64,000 nt of DNA from Streptomyces hayashii (GTDB taxonomy: Bacteria > Actinomycetota > Actinomycetes > Streptomycetales > Streptomycetaceae). The stretch is from NCBI RefSeq assembly GCF_024539815.1, contig NZ_JAHHIU010000006.1:18000-81999 (forward strand), read 5' to 3'. Below, one piece after another: positions 18,735-27,856 of the stretch (within the stretch, counting starts at the first letter, position 1; each line of letters opens with the position of its first letter). The notes under the pieces are model-generated. The model saw only the letters and a program-made list of their open reading frames with translations. It was not told the DNA's origin and searched no databases. The translations under genes and the position numbers were made by a program.

Positions 18735-19843
18735 CGCAGCAGTCCGAGACCACCGCCGGCGCGGTCGCCGCCCGAGGGGCCGCAGCCACCCCCGGCACGG
18801 CCGCCGCCCGGGACGGCGACGCCCCGGCCCCCCTGACCCCGCTGTCCTCCCTGTCGCCGCTGCCGCCGCTCGCACCGCCGCTCTCCGAGCCCCGCCCGCT
18901 GGGGGAACGGCGGGTGTGGCCGCGCAGCTTCCACGACCGGCTGACGTCACCGCTGCCCGGCCTCAAGGCCCTCGCCCGGTTCGCCCGCGAGGGCTCGGTG
19001 CGGCCGGGCAAGGAGGGCCTCGCCGACGTCTCCCGACTGCCCGTCGCGCCCGCCCCGGCGCCCCGCGTGGACGCCCGTACGATCGCGGTCACCTGGGCGG
19101 GGCACGCCAGTTGGATCGTGGGCATCGGCGGCCTCACCGTCCTGACCGACCCGGTCTGGTCCCGCCGCATCCTCGGCACCCCGGCCCGTATCACCCCGGT
19201 CGGAGTCCCCTGGGAGGAGCTGCCGCGGGTGGACGCCGTCGTCATCAGCCACAACCACTACGACCACCTGGACGCTCCCACGCTGCGCCGCCTCCCGCGC
19301 GACACGCCGGTGTTCGTGCCGGCCGGGCTCGGCCGCTGGTTCCTGCGCCGCCGGTTCACCCGCGTCACCGAGCTGGACTGGTGGGAGGCGGCCGAACTGT
19401 CCGGCGTGCGCTTCGACTTCGTGCCCGCGCACCACTGGTCCAAGCGCAGTCTCGTCGACACCTGCCGCACGCTGTGGGGCGGCTGGATGCTCACCGCCCC
19501 CGACGGACAGCGCGTCTACTTCGCCGGGGACACCGGCTACGGTCACTGGTTCTCCCGCATCGGACAGCGCTACCCGGGCATCGATCTCGCGCTGCTGCCC
19601 ATCGGCGCCTACGACCCGCGGTGGTGGCTCAGCGACGTCCACTGCGACCCGGAGGAGGCGGTCCGCGCGGCCCTCGATCTCGGCGCCCGGCGTATGGCTC
19701 CGATGCACTGGGGCACGTTCGTGCTCTCCGCGGAGCCGGTCCTCGAACCTCTCACGCGCGTGCGTGCGGCCTGGGAGAAGGCGGGTCTGGAGCGGGACGA
19801 CCTGTGGGACCTGCCCGTCGGCGGCTCACGCGTCCTTCAGTGA
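18731..19843 (+). CDS. MBL-fold metallohydrolase, NAPE-PLD/UlaG-like
   Basis: The 370-aa protein has an Ala/Pro-rich N-terminus of about 60 residues, then the metallo-beta-lactamase core: TWAGHASWIVGIGGLTVLTD, the metal site SHNHYDHLD near residue 175, VPAHHWSKR, VYFAGDTGYG, LLPIGAYDPRWW and APMHWGTF. This matches the NAPE-hydrolysing phospholipase D-like branch, with a lipid or phosphodiester substrate likely but not shown. ATG 18731 overlaps the upstream stop (ATGA); an in-frame ATG at 18716 is less likely. Coupling suggests it acts with the aminotransferase-like protein. Confidence 0.88.
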   Translation: MTQQSETTAGAVAARGAAATPGTAAARDGDAPAPLTPLSSLSPLPPLAPPLSEPRPLGERRVWPRSFHDRLTSPLPGLKALARFAREGSVRPGKEGLADVSRLPVAPAPAPRVDARTIAVTWAGHASWIVGIGGLTVLTDPVWSRRILGTPARITPVGVPWEELPRVDAVVISHNHYDHLDAPTLRRLPRDTPVFVPAGLGRWFLRRRFTRVTELDWWEAAELSGVRFDFVPAHHWSKRSLVDTCRTLWGGWMLTAPDGQRVYFAGDTGYGHWFSRIGQRYPGIDLALLPIGAYDPRWWLSDVHCDPEEAVRAALDLGARRMAPMHWGTFVLSAEPVLEPLTRVRAAWEKAGLERDDLWDLPVGGSRVLQ

Positions 19844-20112
19844 CCCGCCGCCGGGCCGCTCGCGCTCGTGCCGGCTCCCCGGAGGCCACGACGGACGACC
19901 CGGCGGCGGGCGACTCGCGTGCCGTCCGCCGCGATCCCCGTCCTGACCCGCCGTGATCCCCGTCATGACCGCCGTGATCCGCCGACCCGCCGCGTTCTCG
20001 TGGCTCGGCGCGGGGGCCTGCCCCCGGCGCGACGTCATGGGCAGGCGCGACGACACGGCGATCGACGCGACCTCAGGCGGCCGGGCGTGACGGCGCGGCG
20101 CTCGGCGCGGCC

Positions 20113-20742
20113 TCAGGCGGTCCTGGTCCGTCTGAGCCGACGCCACAGGCTCGGCGCCGTGCTGACCGCCACGGTCAGCGCGACCGCGGCGACCACGCCC
20201 TCCCAGGGCTCGGGGAACAACGAGCCGCCCAGGATCCCGATCAGCTGGTAGGTCACCGCCCACGCCAGACACGCGGGCAGGTTGCCCCGCACGAAGCGGC
20301 GCAGCGGCCACTTCGCCATCAGACAGGCCAGCATCACCGGTATCCGGCCCGCCGGCACCAGCCGGGACAGCACCAGGACGGCCACGTTGTGGTCGGCGAG
20401 CTTCTCCTGGGCCTGCGCCAGCCGCTCCTCGGGCGCACGCGAGCGGATCGCCTCCAGCCACCGCGAGCCGTTCCTGGACCGCATCCCGCGCCGCCCCAGC
20501 CAGTACAACGCCGCGTCCCCGCAGAACGCCGCCAGCGACGCCGTCACGAACACCAGCGCCAGGGAGAACGGCGCCTTCTGGTGGAACGCGACCACGGCCG
20601 CCGTGCTCACCAGGGCCCCCGTCGGCACCACCGGCACCAGGGCCCCGATCAGCACCAGCAGGAACAGGGACGGATAGCCGAGCGCCTGCTGCGTGGCCTG
20701 CGTCGGTATGACCGTCGCGGCCGCGGCGGCGAGCACGGTCAC
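20113..20742 (-). CDS. DedA-family membrane protein (VTT domain)
   Basis: A 209-aa protein with several membrane helices: LFLLVLIGALVPVVPTGALV, SLALVFVTASLAAFCGDAAL and the C-terminal part. It has the DedA hallmark GDAALYWLGRRG followed by the conserved RLVPAGRIPVMLACLMAKWP. DedA proteins are undecaprenyl-phosphate or phospholipid flippases and affect membrane homeostasis. Its start overlaps the stop of the upstream MBL gene (20739-20742), so the two are co-translated. The 270 bases beyond its 3' end to the convergent MBL gene contain only short direct and inverted repeats. Confidence 0.88.
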   Translation of the reverse strand: MTVLAAAAATVIPTQATQQALGYPSLFLLVLIGALVPVVPTGALVSTAAVVAFHQKAPFSLALVFVTASLAAFCGDAALYWLGRRGMRSRNGSRWLEAIRSRAPEERLAQAQEKLADHNVAVLVLSRLVPAGRIPVMLACLMAKWPLRRFVRGNLPACLAWAVTYQLIGILGGSLFPEPWEGVVAAVALTVAVSTAPSLWRRLRRTRTA

Positions 20743-21512
20743 CGGTCGGCCTTCAGACGCACGCTCTCCCCGTGGCCGAGCCGGTGCACCGCGACCCCCG
20801 GGGCCCGCTCCGCCGTGAGGCGCACGAACTCCTCGCCGGGAGCATGGAATTCATGGGGGCGCACGGCGTCCATGCCGATCGGCCAGTACGTCCCGTAGTG
20901 CACCGGCACGGCGTTTTCGGGGGCCAACCGGCGCACGGCCTCGGCCGCGCGCCCCGCGTCCAGATGCCCCTCACCGAGATACGGCCCCCAGCCGCCCACC
21001 GGCAGCAACGCCGCGTCGACCGGCCCGACTTCCTCGGCCATCTCCTCGAACAGGCCGGTGTCCCCGGCGAAGTACGTCCGTGCCCGGCCTTCGATCACAT
21101 ATCCGAGCGCGGGGGAGCGGTGCCTGCCGACCGGCAGCCGGCGCCCGTCGTGCCGCGCGGACACGGCCCGGACGAGCAGGTCGCCGACGGTCGTCTCGTC
21201 ACCCGGCGCCACCTCGCTCAGCCGCAGGTGACGCAGCCGGCGCAACCCCGGCACGGCGCGCGGAGCGCCCTGAGGCACCAGCAGGCGCGTGCCCGGCGCA
21301 AGGCGCGCCAGCGAGGGCAGATGCAGATGGTCGGCGTGCAGATGGGAGACGAGCGCCACGTCCGCCTGCCAGGCCTCGGGCGGGGGCAGGGCGCCCCGGC
21401 GACGGCGCAGGTGCGCGAGCCGCCGGGCGAACAGGGGGTCGGTGAGCACACGTACGTCCGAATCCTCGACCGTGCAGGTCGCGTGACCCCACCACGTGAT
21501 CTCCACCGGCAC
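20739..21512 (-). CDS. MBL-fold metal-dependent hydrolase (UlaG-like)
   Basis: The 257-aa protein opens with VEITWWGHATCTVEDSDVRV, has the metal motif SHLHADHLHLPSL near residues 56-63, VSARHDGRRLP, TYFAGDTGLFEEM and ALLPVGGWGPYLGEGHLDA, and ends with PVHYGTYWPIGM. It belongs to the same broad superfamily as the 18731 protein but is shorter and lacks the long N-terminus. Translationally coupled to the DedA gene, which hints at a membrane-lipid or envelope substrate; that is inference. Confidence 0.88.
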   Translation of the reverse strand: MPVEITWWGHATCTVEDSDVRVLTDPLFARRLAHLRRRRGALPPPEAWQADVALVSHLHADHLHLPSLARLAPGTRLLVPQGAPRAVPGLRRLRHLRLSEVAPGDETTVGDLLVRAVSARHDGRRLPVGRHRSPALGYVIEGRARTYFAGDTGLFEEMAEEVGPVDAALLPVGGWGPYLGEGHLDAGRAAEAVRRLAPENAVPVHYGTYWPIGMDAVRPHEFHAPGEEFVRLTAERAPGVAVHRLGHGESVRLKADR

Positions 21513-21596
21513 CTCTTTGCCTCCTTCGCGCGACTCCCCCGAAGCCTACGGGCAGGAGTAGGGTCGGCGGCGAAACCCGGAGGTGAGGGGGACGCC

Positions 21597-22007
21597 ATGG
21601 GACCGTTGCGGGTCATGCGGGTCACCGCGATCGCGAGTCTGACGCCGCTTGAGGAACTGGACGCCGATCCCTTCCTGGTCGACTCCCGCAGTCAGCACGC
21701 GATGTGCGCGCGGTGGGCGGCGGAACGCGGATACGTCGTCGGCCGGGAACTGCTGGTGCGCGGAGTGCGCGCCGACCACTGTGTGCTGTGGGACGGCGTC
21801 CGGCCCGGGTTCGACCTGTTCGTCGCGCCCAGCCGCCGGGTGCTGGAGAGCGCGCTGTCGTCCGTCGAGGAGTTCTCCGCGGAGTGCGCGCGGCGCGGGG
21901 TGCGGGTGGAGACCGTCGGCAGCGCCGAGCCCGCCTACGACGCGCAGATGAAGGCCCGGGTGCACCGCAGGCTGTCGATGCCGACCGCCGGCTACGACGG
22001 ACGGTAG
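21597..22007 (+). CDS. Hypothetical protein, weakly serine-recombinase-like
   Basis: A 136-aa protein with GGAGG ahead of ATG 21597. It was not recognised as a named family. The order SQHAMCARWAAERGYVVGRE, then LFVAPSRRVLESALSSVEEF and CARRGVRVETVG, mirrors the N-terminal fold of serine recombinases (query-chain then long helix then GVRV strand), but the catalytic Ser region and Arg motifs are not convincing and no DNA-binding domain follows. It is probably a small nucleic-acid-associated or degenerate protein. It stands upstream of the phosphatase-superfamily gene on the same strand. Confidence 0.6.
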   Translation: MGPLRVMRVTAIASLTPLEELDADPFLVDSRSQHAMCARWAAERGYVVGRELLVRGVRADHCVLWDGVRPGFDLFVAPSRRVLESALSSVEEFSAECARRGVRVETVGSAEPAYDAQMKARVHRRLSMPTAGYDGR

Positions 22008-22096
22008 CCGCTGGTCCCGGGGGCCCGGGACGACGGTATGACAAGGTGGAAGACGGCCCCGCGGGCGTCGGGGCCGGAACGCGAGGTGTACGGGGC

Positions 22097-24271
22097 GTGC
22101 GTGGGGTGCGGTGGCGGCGGGCCTTCAGCCAGGCCGGGCGCAGCATCGCGGTGTGGGGTGTCTCCACGCTGACGATGCTCGTGCTGGCCGGGATACTGCC
22201 GGACTTCCGGCTGCAGTCGGCCGACGGTGACAGCTCCACCACCATCGCCATGACCGCGGCCGTCGGCGCCGGGGTGTTCGGCGTGCTGTCCGCCCTGGTG
22301 TGGCCGCTGCTCGTGCGCCTCCTGCTGCTGGTGCCGGCGCTGGTCCTCGGCGTGCTGGTGTTCTTCCTCAACGGCTCGCTGCTGCTGCTCGCCCTGCGGC
22401 TGAACCCCACCGGGCAGAGCGAGGCGGCCCCCGAGACCGCCGTCATCGTCGCCGCCGTGATGTCCGCCGTTGCCTCCGCGACCGGCGGCGCCCTGGCCGT
22501 CCGCGACGACGACGCCTACCGCCGCCGTCTGTACCGGCTGGCCGACCGCCGCCGAAGACGCGGCCCCGCCTGTCCCGACACGCCCGGCACCGTCTTCCTC
22601 CAGCTCGACGGCGTCGGCCACGACGTGCTGGAGGCGGCCGTGCGCAAGGGGCTGATGCCGACCGTCGCCGGATGGCTGGGCAGCGGGCCCGGACAGGGCA
22701 GCGCGTTGGCAGTCGACGGCGGCGCCACCCACCGCCTCACCTCCTGGCGCACCGACTGGTCCAGCCAGACCGGCGCGAGCCAGCTGGGCATCCTGCACGG
22801 CAGCAACCACGACGTGCCCGCCTTCCGCTGGTACGAGAAGGACAGCGGGGAGGTGATGGTCTGCAACCGCCCCACCAGTGCCGCCGAACTCCAGCGCCGG
22901 GCGGTCGAACGCACCGGTGACGGCGGGCTGCTGTCCGCCGACGGCGCGAGCCGCGGCAACCTCTTCAGCGGCGGCGCCGACGAGCAGGCGCTCGTGCTGT
23001 CCATCGCCGCGCGCCGCCGCAGCCGGGAGACCCGGTCGCGGGCCGGCTACTTCGCGTACTTCTCCGACCCGGCCAACGCGGTGCGCACGGCGCTGTCGTT
23101 CGTCGCCGAGGTGGTCCGCGAGATCGCCCAGTCCACCCGTGCCCGTCTGAGGAAGGAACGCCCGCGCGTGGGACGCGGCGGCCTGTACCCCCTCGTCCGC
23201 GCCTTCGCGACCGTCGTCGAACGGGACGTGGTGGTGGCGGCCGTCACGGGCGACATGCTCGCCGGCCGCACCGCCGTCTACGCCGACCTGGTGGCCTACG
23301 ACGAGGTCGCGCACCACTCCGGGCCGCTCGGCCGGGACACCGAGCAGGTGCTCGGGCGGCTCGACCGGGCGCTCGCGCTGATCGAGAGCGTCGCCGAACA
23401 CGCCCCCCGCCCCTACCGGATCGTCGTGCTGTCCGACCACGGTCAGAGCCCGGGCGAAACGTTCCGCGCCCGCTACGGCCTCACGCTCGGCGACCTGGTC
23501 CGGGCCGGCTGCGGGCTGCCCGTGCCGCGCAGGGCCGAGCGCACCCACAGCGGCGCGGAGGCCCGGGCGGCCGTCCGCGCGGCGCTGCGCCGGCCGGTGG
23601 AGGAGGGCGGCGCACGCCACCGCCCGGCCGGCCGGGACTCGGAGCCGATCGTGCTCGCCTCCGGCAACCTCGGCCTCATCTCGTTCCCCGACGTGCCGCA
23701 CCGGATGAGCAAGGAGGAGATCGACGCCCGTCACCCCGCGTTGCTGTCCACGCTCGCCAACCATCCCGGCATCGGCTTCCTCCTCGTGCGCAGCGAGCAG
23801 CACGGCGGGGTCGTCCTCGGCGCGTACGGCGCGGAGATCCCCCTGGACCGGCTCGACGACGACCGGGGCCCGCTGGCCGTGTTCGGGCCGGGCGCGGCCG
23901 ACGCCGTGCGCCGCACCCACTCCTTCCCGCACACCGCCGACATCATGGTCAACTCCTTCCACGACCCGGCCGACGGCGAGGTCCTCGCCTTCGAGGAGCA
24001 GATCGGCTCCCACGGCGGCCTCGGCGGCGCCCAGGCCCGGCCGTTCCTGCTCTCCCCGCTCGCCCTGTCCGCGCCCGGCGAGGACGGCGCGGAGCCGGTC
24101 GGAGCCGAGCACGTCCACCGCGTGCTGCGGCGCTGGCTGCGTGAGTCCGACGGACCCCAGGTGCCGTTGGACACGGAGACCGGCGCCGGCCAGGACACGG
24201 ATCAGGACGCAGAGCGGGACACGGATCAGGACACAGAGCCCGAGGCGGCGCCGGAGGAGCACGTCGCCTGA
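22097..24271 (+). CDS. Membrane-anchored alkaline-phosphatase-superfamily protein with holin-like N-terminus
   Basis: About 724 aa from GTG 22097; GTG 22106 and GTG 22046 are alternatives because the ribosome site is weak. Residues 10-135 contain four membrane segments resembling the phage-holin-family (4-TM) module. A type I phosphodiesterase/nucleotide pyrophosphatase-like domain follows, with LQLDGVGHDVLEAAVRKGLM, THRLTSWRTDWSSQTGASQL, YDEVAHHSGPL, VVLSDHGQSPGETF and ADIMVNSF then GSHGGLGG near the end. A polar Asp/Glu/Thr tail closes it. Metal residues of the superfamily are present in order. An extracytoplasmic substrate such as phosphate esters in the envelope is likely. Confidence 0.82.
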   Translation: MRGVRWRRAFSQAGRSIAVWGVSTLTMLVLAGILPDFRLQSADGDSSTTIAMTAAVGAGVFGVLSALVWPLLVRLLLLVPALVLGVLVFFLNGSLLLLALRLNPTGQSEAAPETAVIVAAVMSAVASATGGALAVRDDDAYRRRLYRLADRRRRRGPACPDTPGTVFLQLDGVGHDVLEAAVRKGLMPTVAGWLGSGPGQGSALAVDGGATHRLTSWRTDWSSQTGASQLGILHGSNHDVPAFRWYEKDSGEVMVCNRPTSAAELQRRAVERTGDGGLLSADGASRGNLFSGGADEQALVLSIAARRRSRETRSRAGYFAYFSDPANAVRTALSFVAEVVREIAQSTRARLRKERPRVGRGGLYPLVRAFATVVERDVVVAAVTGDMLAGRTAVYADLVAYDEVAHHSGPLGRDTEQVLGRLDRALALIESVAEHAPRPYRIVVLSDHGQSPGETFRARYGLTLGDLVRAGCGLPVPRRAERTHSGAEARAAVRAALRRPVEEGGARHRPAGRDSEPIVLASGNLGLISFPDVPHRMSKEEIDARHPALLSTLANHPGIGFLLVRSEQHGGVVLGAYGAEIPLDRLDDDRGPLAVFGPGAADAVRRTHSFPHTADIMVNSFHDPADGEVLAFEEQIGSHGGLGGAQARPFLLSPLALSAPGEDGAEPVGAEHVHRVLRRWLRESDGPQVPLDTETGAGQDTDQDAERDTDQDTEPEAAPEEHVA

Positions 24272-24377
24272 AATTCGGCTGCGCCGAAGGGGACGCGGGA
24301 CCACACTGTCCGTGCGGATCCCTCCGCCCGTCCCGCGCACTCGCGCACCCTTCGCCTTCTCCCCGAGGAGTCCTGCG

Positions 24378-25439
24378 TTGCAGGCTGCCGTCGCCGTCAC
24401 GCCCTCCCGTGTCCCCGAACTCCTGCTCGGGCTCGCCACCGTGCGACCGGTGTTCCTCTGGGGCGCCCCCGGAATCGGAAAGTCGTCCCTGGTGAGGGAG
24501 TTCGCGCGGTCCCTGGGGCTGGAGTGCGTGAGTCTGCTCGGCACGCAGCTCGCGCCCGAGGACCTGATCGGCGTGCCCCAGATCCGTGACGGCCGTTCGG
24601 TGTTCTGCCCACCGCAGGCCATCGCCCGCGACGAGCCCTACTGCCTGTTCCTGGACGAGCTCAACGCGGCCACGCCCGACGTGCAGAAAGCGTTCTACTC
24701 GCTGATTCTCGACCGTCGGATCGGCGACTACGAGCTGCCCGAGGGCTCGATCGTCATCGGGGCCGGGAACCGGGCCACGGACAACGCGCTCGCCCGGCCC
24801 ATCGCCTCCGCCCTCGTCAACCGTCTCACCCACGTCCACCTTGAGGCGTCCGCGAAGGACTGGCTGCGGTGGGCCGCGGGCAACGGCATCCACCCGTGGA
24901 TCCTCGACCACCTCACCGACCGGCCCGACCATCTGTGGTCCAAGCCGCCGAAAACCGAGGAACCGTTTTCCACGCCCCGCTCCTGGCACATGCTCTCCGA
25001 CGCCCTGCACTCCTTCGGGCGCGACCTCGACGAGGACACCCTCAAGGTCCTCGCGCACGGCACGCTGACGCCCACCCACGCCACCGCCTTCTGCGGCTAC
25101 GTCAAGATCGTCCGCAGCCGCTACGGCATCGAGGCCGTCCTGAAGGGCGAGGCCTCCTGGCCGCACCGCGTCGAGGACCGCGACCTGCTCTACTACCTCG
25201 CCGACTCGTTCCGCGGCCGGCTGGTCAAGGAGCTCCCCGCCGTCAAGGAGCACATGTCGGCGAAGGGCCGGCAGACCGCCTACCGCGCCAAGTCGCTGCT
25301 CGTGCAGCTCGCCGAGATCTCCGTCGAGGTCGCCCAGACCGTCATCGCCTCCGACGCCGACGGCAACCCCGTGCTGCCCGCCTGGTTCCTGGTCGAGGCG
25401 GCCCGGGACATGCCCCGCCTGGTGGAGGCGCGCCGGTGA
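24378..25439 (+). CDS. MoxR-type AAA ATPase
   Basis: The 353-aa protein starts at TTG 24378, seven bases after GAGGAG. Walker A is FLWGAPGIGKSSLVREFARS near residues 29-36, Walker B YCLFLDELNAATPDVQKAF near 95, sensor 1 VIGAGNRATDNA and an Arg-rich sensor 2 region follow. MoxR ATPases act as chaperones that remodel or activate partners, usually with a VWA protein encoded next door. Its stop overlaps the GTG of the VWA gene at 25436, fitting that pattern exactly. Confidence 0.9.
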   Translation: MQAAVAVTPSRVPELLLGLATVRPVFLWGAPGIGKSSLVREFARSLGLECVSLLGTQLAPEDLIGVPQIRDGRSVFCPPQAIARDEPYCLFLDELNAATPDVQKAFYSLILDRRIGDYELPEGSIVIGAGNRATDNALARPIASALVNRLTHVHLEASAKDWLRWAAGNGIHPWILDHLTDRPDHLWSKPPKTEEPFSTPRSWHMLSDALHSFGRDLDEDTLKVLAHGTLTPTHATAFCGYVKIVRSRYGIEAVLKGEASWPHRVEDRDLLYYLADSFRGRLVKELPAVKEHMSAKGRQTAYRAKSLLVQLAEISVEVAQTVIASDADGNPVLPAWFLVEAARDMPRLVEARR

Positions 25440-27232
25440 CCCGTGCCGACCGCGACAGGAAGAAGCGGGACCTGGCCCAGGAGCACTTCGAGTCCGGTCT
25501 CGCGGTGATGCGCGCCAACCCGGCGCTGGCCGCCGTCGAGTTGGACGTCTGCCGTCGCGAGGAGTGCCCCATGGCCTCCCGCGACGGACTCGTGCGCGCC
25601 GACTCCAACGGCACCCTGCACGTGCACCCCACCCGCATCGTCGAACCCGCCCGCTGGGCCTGGTCGCTCGCGCACGCCGCCCTCCACCTCGGCTTCGGAC
25701 ACCTCCCGGCGTCCAAGGACCGGCGCGACCAGCCCGACCGGTACGACATCGCCGCGCGCTGCACGGTCGTCAACCGTTTTCTGCTGACTTTCCGCATCGG
25801 CGCCGCCCCGGACGACCTTCCGCCGACGTACCCCGGCGGCGACGAGGAGCAGCTCGCCGCCCGCTGGCGGCGCACCGGACTCCCGGCCGCGTACGAGCAC
25901 TGCGGCACCGCCGGGACGGACGCCGACCAGGTGTTCGTCCCGTGGGGCCGCTACGCCGGACAGATACCGCACTGGCAGTCGGCGTTCGCCACCGCCCTGA
26001 CCCGCACCGTGTCCGCCGCGATGGACATGGCCGGCGGCCGGCGCGACTCCCTCGGCGGCGAGGCGCCCGACCGGCGTCCCTGGGAGCGCGCCCTGAGCTG
26101 GTTCGTCTCCTCCTACCCGCTGCTCGGCGCCCTCGCGGCCGGCATCACGCTCGTCGCCGACGCCGAACTCGCCCGCGCGCACGGCATCCGGATCGCCGCC
26201 GTGAACGCGGAGGCGGGCGAGATCTACGTCAACCCGCTGCGCACCTTCGACGACGAGGAGTGGCGGTTCGTCCTGGCCCACGAGATGCTGCACGCCGCCC
26301 TGCGCCACGGAGACCGCTGCGGCGCCCGCGACCCCTACCTCTTCAACGTCGCCTGCGACTACGTCGTCAACGGCTGGCTGCGCGAGATGCAGATCGGCGT
26401 CATGCCGGAAGGACTGCTGTACGACGCCCAGTCGGCGGGTCTGTCCGCCGAGGAGGTCTACGACCGCATCGCCGTGGACCTGCGCCGGACGCGACGTCTG
26501 GCCACCCTGCGCGGCAAGGGCCTCGGCGACATCCTCGGAGCCCCCCTCGGCCCGCCCTGCGACCACGTCGACCTCGACGGCTTCTACCGCCGGGGCCTCG
26601 CCCAGGGGCTCGACCTGCACCAGCGCCAGGAACGCGGTTTCCTGCCCGGCGGGTTGGTGGAGGAGATCCGCGCGCTCAGTCATCCGCCACTGCCCTGGGA
26701 CGCTCAACTGGCCCGCTGGTTCGACGAGTTCGTGCCACGCCCCGAGCCGCTGCGCACCTACGCCCGTCCCGCGCGCCGCCAGGCGTCCACCCCCGACATC
26801 CCGCGCGCCGGCCGCTGGTTCCCGCCCGAGGAGACCGCCCGCTGCACCTTCGGCGTCGTCCTGGACACCTCCGGCTCCATGGACCGCACCCTCCTGGGCA
26901 AGGCGCTCGGCGCGATCGCCTCGTACGCCCAGGCCCGCGACGTGCCGGCGGCCCGGGTCGTGTTCTGCGACGCGGCCCCGCACGACGCGGGCTATCTGCC
27001 GGTCGCCGACATCGCCGGCCGGGTCCGCGTGCACGGGCGCGGCGGCACCGTCCTGCAACCCGGGATCGACCTGCTGCACCGCGCCGACGACTTCCCGCCC
27101 GGCGCGCCGCTCCTCGTCATCACCGACGGCTGGTGCGACGTCCTGCGGATCCGGCGCGAGCACGCCTACCTCGTCCCGCAGGGCCGCCGGCTGCCGTTCA
27201 CGGCTCGGGGGCCGGTGTTCCGGGTGCAGTGA
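25436..27232 (+). CDS. DUF2201-type metallopeptidase-like protein with VWA domain
   Basis: A 598-aa protein starting at GTG 25436 in overlap with the MoxR gene. The N-terminal part resembles the putative metallopeptidase domain, with a zinc motif FVLAHEMLHAALRHGDRCG near residues 280-296 (HExxH and a third ligand candidate). The C-terminal part is VWA-like with the MIDAS motif DTSGSM near 480 and later VITDGW. MoxR-VWA pairs act as chaperone/metal-insertion modules. A protease partner in the same chain suggests a specific target that is not visible here. Confidence 0.85.
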   Translation: MTRADRDRKKRDLAQEHFESGLAVMRANPALAAVELDVCRREECPMASRDGLVRADSNGTLHVHPTRIVEPARWAWSLAHAALHLGFGHLPASKDRRDQPDRYDIAARCTVVNRFLLTFRIGAAPDDLPPTYPGGDEEQLAARWRRTGLPAAYEHCGTAGTDADQVFVPWGRYAGQIPHWQSAFATALTRTVSAAMDMAGGRRDSLGGEAPDRRPWERALSWFVSSYPLLGALAAGITLVADAELARAHGIRIAAVNAEAGEIYVNPLRTFDDEEWRFVLAHEMLHAALRHGDRCGARDPYLFNVACDYVVNGWLREMQIGVMPEGLLYDAQSAGLSAEEVYDRIAVDLRRTRRLATLRGKGLGDILGAPLGPPCDHVDLDGFYRRGLAQGLDLHQRQERGFLPGGLVEEIRALSHPPLPWDAQLARWFDEFVPRPEPLRTYARPARRQASTPDIPRAGRWFPPEETARCTFGVVLDTSGSMDRTLLGKALGAIASYAQARDVPAARVVFCDAAPHDAGYLPVADIAGRVRVHGRGGTVLQPGIDLLHRADDFPPGAPLLVITDGWCDVLRIRREHAYLVPQGRRLPFTARGPVFRVQ

Positions 27233-27304
27233 GCGAGAGTGTGATCGGATGGGGGTACGGAAAACCCGTCCCCCCGACGGGAAACCCACGCGAAAGGAAG
27301 AACC

Positions 27305-27733
27305 GTGGCCACCACGCGCTCCGCACACACCGTCTGGGAAGGCAACCTGATCGAGGGCAACGGGGTCGTGACCTTCGACTCCTCGGGCGCCATCGACCAG
27401 CAGCCCGTGACGTGGGCCGCCCGCACCCAGGAGGCGAACGGCAAGACCAGCCCCGAGGAGCTGATCGCGGCCGCCCACTCCAGCTGCTTCTCCATGGCCT
27501 TCTCGCACGCCCTCACCGGTGCGGGCACGCCGCCTGCCAAGCTGACCACCTCGGCCGACGTCACCTTCCAGCCGGGTGAGGGCATCACGGGCATCCACCT
27601 GACCGTCGAGGGCACGGTTCCGGGCCTCGACGAGGAGGCGTTCGTGGCCGCCGCCGAGGAGGCCAAGGTCAACTGCCCCGTCAGCCAGGCCCTCAAGGCC
27701 GTCCCGATCACCCTCTCGGCCAAGCTCGCCTGA
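27305..27733 (+). CDS. OsmC/Ohr-family peroxiredoxin
   Basis: The 142-aa protein starts at GTG 27305 after AAAGGAAG. It has AHTVWEGNLIEGNG, SPEELIAAAHSSCFSMAFS with the first Cys near residue 60, and CPVSQALKA with the second Cys near 125. The two cysteines and Arg/Glu context match OsmC enzymes that reduce organic hydroperoxides. GGGTAC at 27253-27258 resembles a SigB-group -10 element but no -35 was convincing. A terminator follows at 27767. Confidence 0.93.
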   Translation: MATTRSAHTVWEGNLIEGNGVVTFDSSGAIDQQPVTWAARTQEANGKTSPEELIAAAHSSCFSMAFSHALTGAGTPPAKLTTSADVTFQPGEGITGIHLTVEGTVPGLDEEAFVAAAEEAKVNCPVSQALKAVPITLSAKLA

Positions 27734-27766
27734 GCCAACCCGCCACCGGCCACCCGCCCGTGAGCC

Positions 27767-27817
27767 CCGGCCCCGGGCCGCATCCGCCGACGTCGAGCGG
27801 AAACGGCCCGGGGCCGG
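27767..27817. terminator. Terminator hairpin between osmC and a convergent gene
   Basis: Positions 27767-27780 pair exactly with 27804-27817 (14 bp), with a 23-base loop that holds a small inner stem. It lies between the plus-strand OsmC gene ending at 27733 and the minus-strand gene ending at 27857, so it probably stops both. Confidence 0.75.
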
Positions 27818-27856
27818 AGGGCCCAGGGGCGCAAGGGAGCAGGGGCCCGGAGGGGA

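Noticed and set aside
21992..24622. Long minus-strand frame antisense to the phosphatase-superfamily gene
   Set aside because: Antisense shadow; no motif recognised and no ribosome site at its start.
25280..27598. Long minus-strand frame antisense to the VWA gene
   Set aside because: Antisense shadow of the metallopeptidase-VWA gene; HExxH and MIDAS motifs prove the plus strand.
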